Source: JBPCNH01 sp051001455
GTDB lineage: Bacteria > Actinomycetota > CADDZG01 > WHSQ01
Reading direction: 5' to 3'
Length of the DNA stretch: 31,762 nt
Assembly: GCA_051001455.1 (NCBI GenBank)
Contig: JBPCNH010000032.1
Coordinates: 1-31,762 of the forward strand
The notes below the pieces were generated by a model. That model did not search any database. It was given only the letters and a program-made list of their open reading frames with translations, and was not told the DNA's origin. Both the position numbers and the translations under genes were made by a program. Shown here in pieces: positions 6,987 to 16,240 of this stretch; position 1 is the first letter of the stretch; each line of letters starts with the position of its first letter.

Positions 6987-7990
6987 CTCAGGAGGAAGCC
7001 GGTGCCGACCGGATCGCGCGGATCGAGAGTGAACTCGTGTCGTCCCGTGTAGAAGGCCGAGCCTTCGACCTCGGTTATCACCGCGGTTCTGTCGCCGAGC
7101 TGTTTATCCCCGACGACCTGGGCGGTGAATTCGGTGTCCACGATGCCGCGATGAAGCAACGTCGCGCCGCGGGGAAGCTCGCCCGAGGCATCGAGCAGGG
7201 CGAGGCGCGCCGAGGTTCCGCTGCCACAAGGGGATCTATCGACCTCCCCGTCGGCGAAGATCGTGACGTTCCGCTGACAGAGATCGCCGGGCCCTTCGTC
7301 CGGCTCGAAGAAGATGACGCCGTAGACGTCCCTCAGCTCCGGCTCGACCGGATGGACGACCTCTTGTTTCGACTCGATCTCTTTCTTGATGTGGCGTCCG
7401 AGGGCGATCAGCTCGTCGAGGTCGCGCGGCGCTACGGATAGCCCCAGCTCCCGGACATCGATCGAGGCATAGAAGGCTCCTCCGAAGGAGATATCGAGAG
7501 CTACCGTCCCGCGCGGCGTAGCGACCTGCACCCCCTTCTGCTCCACGAATGATGGGACGTTGCGGAACTTTACGGACGTGACCTTCGCGCCGTCGTAGCT
7601 CGCCACGGTGTGCAAGCGGCCCGACGGCGTGTCGACGACGACCTCGATCTTGTCCCCGGTCGCGGGCACGATGCCGTGTTCGACGGCCCACGTGACGAGC
7701 GCGATCGTTCCGTGTCCGCAAGCGGTCGAGTAGCCGGCGTTGTGAAAGAAGACCACCCCGAGGTCACCCTCCGAGTCTTCCGGGGCCGTCACGAAGCAGC
7801 CATACATGTCGGCATGGCCGCGTGGCTCGTAGATCAGCAGTTTCCGGAGGTGGTCGTGGTGCTCGGCCGCGTTCCTTCGCTTCTCGAGGATCGTTCGGCC
7901 GGGAAGGCGTTCGACTCCGCCGGTGATGATGCGGAAGGGTTCGCCGCCGGTGTGGTAATCGATCGTTTCGAGGACGTGCTCGGTGTTCAT
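6983..7990 (-). CDS. Proline racemase / 4-hydroxyproline 2-epimerase family enzyme
   Basis: A 335-residue protein (ATG at 7990, GGGAAG nine nt upstream; the frame runs on to 8059 without a better start). It has the family's two-domain PLP-independent fold, with both catalytic cysteines visible: Cys91 in GYSTACGHGTIALVTW and Cys255 in VDRSPCGSGTSARLALL. N-terminal IDYHTGGEPFRI is also conserved. In trans-3-hydroxyproline dehydratases the second Cys is Thr (SPTGSG), so the Cys/Cys pair here points to a racemase or epimerase working on proline or hydroxyproline through alpha-proton exchange. Substrate cannot be fixed from sequence. It sits between a class V PLP enzyme (29 nt upstream) and a cyclodeaminase-family reductase (4-nt overlap). 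Confidence 0.9.
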   Translation of the reverse strand: MNTEHVLETIDYHTGGEPFRIITGGVERLPGRTILEKRRNAAEHHDHLRKLLIYEPRGHADMYGCFVTAPEDSEGDLGVVFFHNAGYSTACGHGTIALVTWAVEHGIVPATGDKIEVVVDTPSGRLHTVASYDGAKVTSVKFRNVPSFVEQKGVQVATPRGTVALDISFGGAFYASIDVRELGLSVAPRDLDELIALGRHIKKEIESKQEVVHPVEPELRDVYGVIFFEPDEGPGDLCQRNVTIFADGEVDRSPCGSGTSARLALLDASGELPRGATLLHRGIVDTEFTAQVVGDKQLGDRTAVITEVEGSAFYTGRHEFTLDPRDPVGTGFLLR

Positions 7991-8019
7991 GGACGACATC
8001 TTCCCAGGATGAACCGCTA

Positions 8020-9717
8020 TCAGACTTCCTGAAGTGGTTCGCCCGGTAAGGGGAACCACCGCAGGTGCTCGAAGTCCTCACTCAGCTCGAGCGGGACGGG
8101 CGGAGCGCCGCCGCGCCGGGCTTCGGCCTCGGCGAAGATCCGATCCGCTTCGGTGAGGTAGCGGTCCAATTCACTCTCTGGAGCCGTTCTTCGTCCATGC
8201 GCCGCGTGGATCGCTCCGCCGCTGTAGTCGACATCCATCAGGCTGAGCGGCGGCTCGGGGTGCCCTCGTCTGCTGTGCCACAGCCCGGTAGAGGGATCGA
8301 AGGCGTACTCATCGAGCAACTTCCATCCCTCGTCGGCGACCTTGTGCACCGCAGCGAGGACGAACTCGAAGATGGCCTCCGAGATGAAGTAGTTGAAGTT
8401 GACCCGCACCCAACCAGGCTTGATGCCCTCGCAACCGCGGGCGATCTCACGCTCGAACTCCTTCGAGGTCTCGATGGCGATCCCCAAGAGACGGTGGCCG
8501 TACGGACCGGCGCACGAGCACCCTCCCCGAGACTGGATGCCGAAGAGGTCGTTCAGCAGCGCGACGGCGAAGTTGTGATGCAGGCGGAGCTCGCCTCTGC
8601 GCACGACGAAAGACACGATCGAGAGACGCTCTGCTTCGTGGTTTCCGAGTATCTCGAGGTTCGGGTTCGCGCTCCACGATTCGATCGCACGGGCGATGAA
8701 ACGCTCTTCCCGTTCGCGGATCACGTCTGTTCCCACCCGGTCCTTCAACTGGAAGACGAGGCCCGCTCGGATCGACTCCACTATCGCCGGAGTTCCACCT
8801 TCTTCGCGGTGCACTATGTCGTCTAGGTACCGGTGTTCGTTCGGATTGACGTAGGCGACCGTGCCGCCACCCGGCACGGTGGGAACGCGATTCGAGAACA
8901 GTTCTTTGCGGGCTATCAGCAGGCCCGGCGTGCCGGGGCCGCCGATGAATTTGTGCGGCGAGATGAAGATCGCGTCCTTGTATGCGAGGGATGCTTCTTT
9001 CGAACCCATGACGATCTCGACGTAAGGAGCGGCGGCAGCGAAATCCCAGAAGGAGAGCGCATCGTGCTCGTGTAGCAACGAGGCGATACCGTCGACGTCC
9101 GAGACGATCCCTGTGACATTCGAGGCCGCGGAGAAGCTTCCGATCTTCAGCGAGCGGCCGGAGAACCGTTCCAACTCCTCGCGCAGTTGTTCCTTGTCGA
9201 TGCGGCCGTTCGAGTCTTCGCCGATCGTGACGACTTCGGCGATCGATTCCCGCCACGGCAACTCGTTCGAATGGTGTTCGTAAGGCCCGATGAACACGAC
9301 GGGGCGATCGCTCTCGGGGATGTGATCGCGCAGCCCGTAGCGCGCGTCGAGGTCCTCCGGCAACCGCATGCCTAGCACGTGTACGAGCTTGTCGATGGCG
9401 CCGGTCGATCCGGACCCCGTGAAGATCACGCAATGTTCGTCGGTTGCTCCGACGGCGTCGGAGATGATGCGGCGCGCGTCCTCTCTGAAGCGAGTCGTCT
9501 GCAAGCCGGTGCCGGAGCTCTCCGTGTGCGTGTTGGCATACAGCGGCAGGACCGACTCCCTGATGAAGTCCTCGATGAATCCGAGCGCTCGCCCGGACGC
9601 GGTGTAATCCGCGTAAGTCACGCGGCGGGGGCCGTAGGGACCGTCGATGACCTCGTCCTCGCCGATGACGGCGTCCCTCACCATCGCGATCATCGGGGGG
9701 ACCCTCTCGGCGGTCAT
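8020..9717 (-). CDS. Class V aminotransferase / cysteine desulfurase-like PLP enzyme
   Basis: A 565-residue protein beginning MTAERVPPM; its ATG overlaps the stop of the EamA gene as ATGA. Fold-type I class V features are clear: TYADYTASGRALGFIE near the N-terminus, FTGSGSTGAIDKL (phosphate loop, ~99-111), PYEHHSNELPWR (~145-156, PLP-stacking His), FWDFAAAAPY (Asp225) and SPHKFIGGPGTPG with the PLP Lys at residue 256. A GGCSCAGPYGH segment (Cys400, Cys402) lies where SufS-type desulfurases carry the catalytic Cys. The C-terminal ~100 residues are an extension beyond the usual ~400-residue core. Whether it is a transaminase, a C-S lyase or a desulfurase is open. The longer upstream frame to 9993 only shadows the EamA gene. 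Confidence 0.88.
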   Translation of the reverse strand: MTAERVPPMIAMVRDAVIGEDEVIDGPYGPRRVTYADYTASGRALGFIEDFIRESVLPLYANTHTESSGTGLQTTRFREDARRIISDAVGATDEHCVIFTGSGSTGAIDKLVHVLGMRLPEDLDARYGLRDHIPESDRPVVFIGPYEHHSNELPWRESIAEVVTIGEDSNGRIDKEQLREELERFSGRSLKIGSFSAASNVTGIVSDVDGIASLLHEHDALSFWDFAAAAPYVEIVMGSKEASLAYKDAIFISPHKFIGGPGTPGLLIARKELFSNRVPTVPGGGTVAYVNPNEHRYLDDIVHREEGGTPAIVESIRAGLVFQLKDRVGTDVIREREERFIARAIESWSANPNLEILGNHEAERLSIVSFVVRRGELRLHHNFAVALLNDLFGIQSRGGCSCAGPYGHRLLGIAIETSKEFEREIARGCEGIKPGWVRVNFNYFISEAIFEFVLAAVHKVADEGWKLLDEYAFDPSTGLWHSRRGHPEPPLSLMDVDYSGGAIHAAHGRRTAPESELDRYLTEADRIFAEAEARRGGAPPVPLELSEDFEHLRWFPLPGEPLQEV

Positions 9718-10619
9718 AGTGCCTCTATCTCTAGCACTTTCTCCTTCGAACGGCGCCGGGCGGCGGCGGCGAGGACCACGCCGCTCACGATCAAGGCTAC
9801 CCCCAGCAGCTGGCTGAAAGAGGGGCGCTCCCGCAGCAGGAGCATCCCGAGGAACACCGAGCCGACCGGTTGGATGGTCAGCAGTACCGAGGTCAGGGCG
9901 GCCGGGAGGCGGGGGAGTGAGATCGAGATCAAGAGCCAACCGAGCACCTGGGAGGTGAGGGCGAGAGCGATCAACCAGCCGTGAGCCGGCCACTCCGGCG
10001 CCAGGTCGAGGCCCCCCGAGAGCGCTCCGATCAAGGTGGCCACGATCGCGGCCGCCAGGGTGGCGTCGAACAGCGGGCCCGCCGGCCGGCGCAAATCGCT
10101 GCCGCCCCTGCGCAGGATGAGGATGAAACCCGAATACATCAGCGCGGTCAGGATCCCGTAGAAGACCCCGAGCGGAGGGTCGTCGCCGTACACGTTGCTA
10201 CCGACCACCCCGGAGATGAGCACCACGCCCAGCAGCGCGATAGGAGCCGCTACGAGCAGTGACCGCGCCGGTTTCTCGCCGAGCAATGCCCAGGCGATGA
10301 TCCCGACGATGACGACCTGCAGGTTGCCGAGCACGGTAGCCAGCCCGGCACCGACGGCCTCGATGGCGTGGTGCCAGAAGATCAGGTCGAGTGCGAACAG
10401 GATCCCCGCGACCCACGCCAGCCGGCGCGCCGCTATGGGACGCGGTCCGAAGGCCCGGTCCTCCCGCCGCGCGAGGAGCCACAGAGCGGGAAGTGCGTAA
10501 ACGCAGCGGAACACCGCCGCGGTCACCGGGGAAACGTCGGCGTACCGGACGAGCAGCGCAGAGAACGCGATCGCCAGCGCGCCGAGGACGGCGCTGAGTA
10601 CAGGGCGCGAAGACAGCAT
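9714..10619 (-). CDS. EamA/DMT family transporter
   Basis: A 301-residue hydrophobic protein with ten predicted membrane helices arranged as two EamA repeats of five. The first repeat starts VLSAVLGALAIAFSALLVRY and contains DLIFWHHAIEAVGAGLATVL; the second includes PLGVFYGILTALMYSGFILI and ends with SVFLGMLLLRERPSFSQLLG, a standard DMT motif, before a basic cytoplasmic tail (ARRRSKEK). Family members export amino acids or other small metabolites, though some import. It overlaps the PLP-enzyme start by 4 nt, so a substrate shared with that pathway is a fair inference. Its ATG lacks a clear ribosome binding site. msrB ends 35 nt upstream on the same strand. Confidence 0.92.
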   Translation of the reverse strand: MLSSRPVLSAVLGALAIAFSALLVRYADVSPVTAAVFRCVYALPALWLLARREDRAFGPRPIAARRLAWVAGILFALDLIFWHHAIEAVGAGLATVLGNLQVVIVGIIAWALLGEKPARSLLVAAPIALLGVVLISGVVGSNVYGDDPPLGVFYGILTALMYSGFILILRRGGSDLRRPAGPLFDATLAAAIVATLIGALSGGLDLAPEWPAHGWLIALALTSQVLGWLLISISLPRLPAALTSVLLTIQPVGSVFLGMLLLRERPSFSQLLGVALIVSGVVLAAAARRRSKEKVLEIEAL

Positions 10620-10654
10620 CTATCGAGGACCGAGGGGAGAACGCGGCGAAGGCG

Positions 10655-11059
10655 CTACTCCTTCGGAGCCTTCCGGACCTTGAGTGCCGCGCTATTGATG
10701 CAGTACCGGTCACCGGTCGGGCCCGGTCCGTCGGGGAAGACGTGGCCCAGGTGACCGCCACAGGTCGCGCAGGTGACCTCGGTCCTGATCATGCCGAGGC
10801 TGTGGTCGGGGGTCAGCTCGACGCCTTTGCGGTCGGCGGGTTCGGTGAAGCTCGGCCATCCGCAGCCGTGGTCGAACTGGGTCTCTGCCGAGAACAGCTC
10901 GGAGCCGCAGCCGGCGCAGTGATAGGTGCCGTCATCCGCGACGTCCACGTACTCGCCGGTGAAGGCGCGCTCCGTACCTTTCTCCCGCAGCACGTGGTAC
11001 TGCTGCGGCGTCAGCTCCTCGCGCCACTGCTGCTCGGTCTTGTTGATCGCGCTGCTCAT
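10655..11059 (-). CDS. msrB: Peptide-methionine (R)-S-oxide reductase MsrB
   Basis: A 134-residue cytoplasmic enzyme that reduces methionine-R-sulfoxide in proteins using thioredoxin. Zinc-binding CxxC pairs are at Cys48/Cys51 (YHCAGCGSELF) and Cys97/Cys100 (EVTCATCGGHLGHVF). The catalytic Cys120 is in GDRYCINSAAL, and GCGWPSF (Cys66) is also conserved. Length is typical for a stand-alone MsrB. The ATG at 11059 has a GAGAGGTG ribosome binding site. It is the first gene of the minus-strand run and divergent from the cation efflux gene, with a ~60-bp shared upstream region. Confidence 0.97.
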   Translation of the reverse strand: MSSAINKTEQQWREELTPQQYHVLREKGTERAFTGEYVDVADDGTYHCAGCGSELFSAETQFDHGCGWPSFTEPADRKGVELTPDHSLGMIRTEVTCATCGGHLGHVFPDGPGPTGDRYCINSAALKVRKAPKE

Positions 11060-11121
11060 CGGTCACCTCTCATCCAGGTCTCGTCGGAGTCTAGGAACCT
11101 CCGAGGTGTAAGAGTAGGTAC

Positions 11122-12051
11122 GTGTCTGGTAACCACGCACACGGCCCCAATCATCCCAGCCGGGCGGATCAGCGCCGGGTCCTGTGGCTGAGCCTCGGGG
11201 CCAACGGCGCTCTGCTGGTGGTCGAGCTCGTCGGCGGGCTGGTCCTCGGGTCCCTGGCGCTGCTCGCCGACGCGGCCCACATGGCCTCGGACGTGATGGC
11301 TCTGTCGATAGCCCTCGTGGCCCAGCGCCTGTTGGACCGGCCCGCTTCGACGCGACATTCCTACGGCTTCCAGAGGGCCGAGGTCATCGGCGCATCGATC
11401 AACGCCGTCGTGCTTCTCGTCCTCGCCGGGTGGATCGTGCTCACCGCCTTCGGACGGGCCGGGGGAGACGTGGACATCCACGGCGGCGGGGTCGTCGTCG
11501 TGGCGCTGCTCGGTCTGGTCGTCAATCTCGGCAGCGCGGTGGCATTGAAGAGGTTCGCCGGACGCAGCCTCAATATGCGAGGGGCTTACCTGCACATGCT
11601 TCTCGACGCGGTCGGTTCCGTCGCGGCCCTGGGAGCCGGTGTGGCGATCGTGGTTGCGGACGCCGTGTGGGTGGATGCGGCCGTTTCGATCGGGATCGCG
11701 GTGCTCGTGGCCTACTCCGCTCTGCGCTTGCTCGCCGCCACGGTGCACGTGCTGCTGGAGGGGACCCCCGCAGGGCTCGATCCGGCGTTGATCGCAGAGA
11801 CGATAAGAGAGCACCCCCAGGTCGAGGACGTCCACCACCTCCACGTCTGGAGTCTCGCTTCCGACACCCCGGCGTTGTCCGCGCACGTGGTCCTCGAAGG
11901 CGACATCACCCTCCATGAGGCTCAGGGTCACGGCGATCGCATCCGCGAAGTGCTGCGCGACCGGTTCGGGATCGATCATTGCACGCTCGAGCTCGAGTGT
12001 CACACCTGCGAGCCGGAGGGAGCCCCGGCGGAGGGGCCGGCCTATTCATAG
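11122..12051 (+). CDS. Cation diffusion facilitator (CzcD-type heavy-metal/H+ antiporter)
   Basis: A 309-residue protein with six membrane helices and a C-terminal cytoplasmic metallochaperone-like domain (~residues 210-295). Transport-site residues are in SLALLADAAHMASDVMAL (His53/Asp57, second helix) and YLHMLLDAVGSVAAL (fifth helix), the paired HxxxD sites of Zn-transporting CDF proteins. The N-terminus has a short His-containing stretch (MSGNHAHGPNH) and the C-terminus HVWSLASDTPALSAHVVLE and ECHTCEP, possible additional metal ligands. It exports Zn2+, Co2+ or Cd2+ in exchange for protons. GTG start at 11122 with a weak AGTAGG element upstream. Metal specificity is not fixed by sequence. 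Confidence 0.93.
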   Translation: MSGNHAHGPNHPSRADQRRVLWLSLGANGALLVVELVGGLVLGSLALLADAAHMASDVMALSIALVAQRLLDRPASTRHSYGFQRAEVIGASINAVVLLVLAGWIVLTAFGRAGGDVDIHGGGVVVVALLGLVVNLGSAVALKRFAGRSLNMRGAYLHMLLDAVGSVAALGAGVAIVVADAVWVDAAVSIGIAVLVAYSALRLLAATVHVLLEGTPAGLDPALIAETIREHPQVEDVHHLHVWSLASDTPALSAHVVLEGDITLHEAQGHGDRIREVLRDRFGIDHCTLELECHTCEPEGAPAEGPAYS

Positions 12052-12120
12052 CCCGGTAGCGGGGGAGCATCTGATGGTCCGTCGCCGAGAACGCCGGAGA
12101 AGTCGTTACCGTGACGCTCG

Positions 12121-14082
<1,962 letters not shown>

Positions 14083-14130
14083 GGCTGACGGTCCTTCGCC
14101 ATAGGGGCGTGGGGATGCCACAATCTGTTG

Positions 14131-15081
14131 ATGGATAGAGCAGACGCGCATTCCGCGGCAAAGGCCCTCGACGACAACATCTCGTCGGTCATCCGAGGCA
14201 AGCCCCAGGCGGTACACATCGCCCTTATGACCCTCTTCGCCGGGGGCCACCTGCTGATCGAAGACGTGCCGGGGATGGGCAAGACGATGCTCGCCCGCTC
14301 GATCGCCCGCTCGATCCACGGGACATTCAAGCGGATCCAAGCCACTCCCGATCTACTTCCGTCCGACGTCACGGGGGCGAACATCTACAACCAGGCTGCC
14401 GGGGCGTTCGAGTTCATGCCGGGACCTGTCTTCGCGAACGTCGTGCTGATCGATGAGATCAACCGGACAACACCCCGGACCCAGTCCGCGCTGCTCGAAG
14501 CGATGGACGAGGCAGCGGTCACCGTGGACGGCAAGACTTACGCATTGCCCTCCCCGTTGTTCATCGTCGCGACCCAGAATCCCATTGAGCACCACGGGAC
14601 CTATCCGTTGCCGGAAGGCCAGCTCGATCGCTTCGCCGTGTCGATGGACATCGGCTATCTGACCCCAGGGACCGAGCGAGAGGTGGTGCGGGCGCAGCTG
14701 GCCGAGCACCCGATCGAATCTTTGAAGCCCGTAGTGACCACCGATGACATCGCGGGCATCCAAGACCAGGTGCGCAAGGTCCATGTAGCCGAGCCGGTTC
14801 TGGGGTACGCCTTGGCGCTGGTCGCGGCAACGCGGGATCATCCCGAGGTCGAGCTGGGAGCCAGTCCGCGATCCTCGGTGATGTTGGTGCGGATGTGCCA
14901 AGCGCGGGCACTCATGTCCGGGCGGGACTTCATCGTCCCCGACGACGTGAAGGCGCTTGCCGCCCCCGCACTCGCGCACAGGGTCCTGCCTGTGGCCGGA
15001 GCGAGGTCCGAGCCCCGGCGTATGGCGCGGGTGATCAACGAGTTACTCGAGCGCACTCCGGTTCCGATCCTCGACGCGTGA
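14131..15081 (+). CDS. MoxR-family AAA+ ATPase
   Basis: A 316-residue AAA+ protein. Walker A is in IEDVPGMGKTMLARSIARS (~residues 45-63), Walker B in ANVVLIDEINRTTPRTQSAL, and sensor 1 in FIVATQNPIEHHGTYPLPEG. C-terminal lid residues follow (GASPRSSVMLVRMCQARALM). MoxR ATPases act as chaperones that assemble or activate metal- or vWA-containing partners, and here the partners are presumably the DUF58 and transglutaminase products encoded directly downstream. ATG 14131 is preferred to the TTG one codon earlier. The DUF58 start comes one base after its stop. Confidence 0.94.
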   Translation: MDRADAHSAAKALDDNISSVIRGKPQAVHIALMTLFAGGHLLIEDVPGMGKTMLARSIARSIHGTFKRIQATPDLLPSDVTGANIYNQAAGAFEFMPGPVFANVVLIDEINRTTPRTQSALLEAMDEAAVTVDGKTYALPSPLFIVATQNPIEHHGTYPLPEGQLDRFAVSMDIGYLTPGTEREVVRAQLAEHPIESLKPVVTTDDIAGIQDQVRKVHVAEPVLGYALALVAATRDHPEVELGASPRSSVMLVRMCQARALMSGRDFIVPDDVKALAAPALAHRVLPVAGARSEPRRMARVINELLERTPVPILDA

Positions 15082-15082
15082 C

Positions 15083-16240
15083 ATGAGGCGTCCCACCAAA
15101 CGTTCGCTCGTGCTGGTGGGTGTCGGCGCCCTGCTGGCGATCGCCGGTTCTACCGCGCAAGCGGGATGGCTGTTCGTGCTCGCGGCGGGTGTGACCGGAA
15201 CCCTCGGAGCGTCACTGCTCGTTCCGCACGGGACCAGAGGTCTCCGCATCGAACGGGATCTGCCACCGGCCGTGACGGCGGGGGACGAGGTGCGGGTCGC
15301 CTTGAAGGTGCGCAACGAGGGCCGTCGCTCGACCGGTCTCGTTCGGGTTAACGACACGGTACCGGGGCTGGCGGATGCGTCTTTCCTTCTCGAGCGTTGC
15401 GCTCCGGGCGAGCGAGCCTCGGTCACGGTCTCCCGGGCGGCTGAGCGAAGAGGCGTCTTCTCGGGAGGGAAGGCGACCATCGAGACCGGTCCGCCTTTCG
15501 GATTCGTCGTCTCTAACCGCAAGCTGGCGGTCGGTTCCTCTCTCGTCGTGAAGCCAGCGACGGTCACGCTCGAGAGCTTCCCACTCAGCACCTCGAGCTC
15601 GGCGCCTTCGAGCGACCTGCGGGATCGACCGCGCGCCGGGATGGGTGACGAGTTTCTCGGTGTCCGTCATTACCGAGCCGGGGATCCCTTGCGCTCCGTT
15701 CACTGGCGCTCTACTGCCCGGGCCGGGCAACTGGTCGTCAAGGAATACGAAGAGACCGCGCAGGAGAGATGCATCGTCGTCCTAGGGGGATCCGATAGCG
15801 GCGACGCGCCCGACTCGGCGTTCGAGAAAGCCGTTTCGGCAGCGGGTTCGATCGCGTTGTATGCGATCGAACATCGACATCCACTAGAGATGTTGCGCTT
15901 CGACGACGCCGGCCGGGTGGAGCGTCTGAGCCAGCCGTCTGCTGAAGATGTCTTGTTGTGGCTCGCAGCGGCGACCCCGAGTGAACGGACGGTGGACAAG
16001 CTCGTCGACCTCGGACCACTGCATACGGCCGATACGTCGGTCGTCGTGGTCTCGTCGCCCGAGGCGCTCCCGTCCTCGTTCCCTGATTCGCCTCTGGTCG
16101 CGGTGGTCGGACGACCTTCGACGTGGACGGGGCGCGCCGGAGGAGACGAGCCGGCCGAGATCGCGGCGCGGCTACCCCGCGTCGCGGAACTCAGATTGCT
16201 CGAACGAGTGAGATCGGTGGCGGCATGTCTGGCAGGCTGA
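15083..16240 (+). CDS. DUF58 (vWA-like) membrane-anchored protein
   Basis: A 385-residue protein with two N-terminal membrane helices (residues ~8-50, SLVLVGVGALLAIAGSTAQA and a second hydrophobic stretch). A beta-rich extracytoplasmic or peripheral region follows (DEVRVALKVRNEGRRSTGLV and onward). The DUF58 signature GDEFLGVRHYRAGDPLRSVH, continuing WRSTARAGQLVVKEYE, sits near residues 190-225, and a vWA-like domain (CIVVLGGSDSGDAPDSAFEK) follows. DUF58 proteins accompany MoxR ATPases and TgpA transglutaminases and are thought to help cell-envelope assembly; their biochemical role is unproven. The downstream gene starts 16 nt before this stop, indicating coupling. Confidence 0.9.
   Translation: MRRPTKRSLVLVGVGALLAIAGSTAQAGWLFVLAAGVTGTLGASLLVPHGTRGLRIERDLPPAVTAGDEVRVALKVRNEGRRSTGLVRVNDTVPGLADASFLLERCAPGERASVTVSRAAERRGVFSGGKATIETGPPFGFVVSNRKLAVGSSLVVKPATVTLESFPLSTSSSAPSSDLRDRPRAGMGDEFLGVRHYRAGDPLRSVHWRSTARAGQLVVKEYEETAQERCIVVLGGSDSGDAPDSAFEKAVSAAGSIALYAIEHRHPLEMLRFDDAGRVERLSQPSAEDVLLWLAAATPSERTVDKLVDLGPLHTADTSVVVVSSPEALPSSFPDSPLVAVVGRPSTWTGRAGGDEPAEIAARLPRVAELRLLERVRSVAACLAG

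Noticed and set aside
6983..7990. Annotation as trans-3-hydroxy-L-proline dehydratase, suggested by the adjacent reductase
   Set aside because: The second catalytic position is Cys255 (SPCGSG), not the Thr expected in dehydratases.
8065..8826. 253-codon plus-strand frame
   Set aside because: Antisense to the class V PLP enzyme; no domain and no start signal.
11056..12003. 315-codon minus-strand frame, rich in His/Asp/Gln
   Set aside because: Antisense mirror of the cation efflux gene, an effect of high third-position GC.
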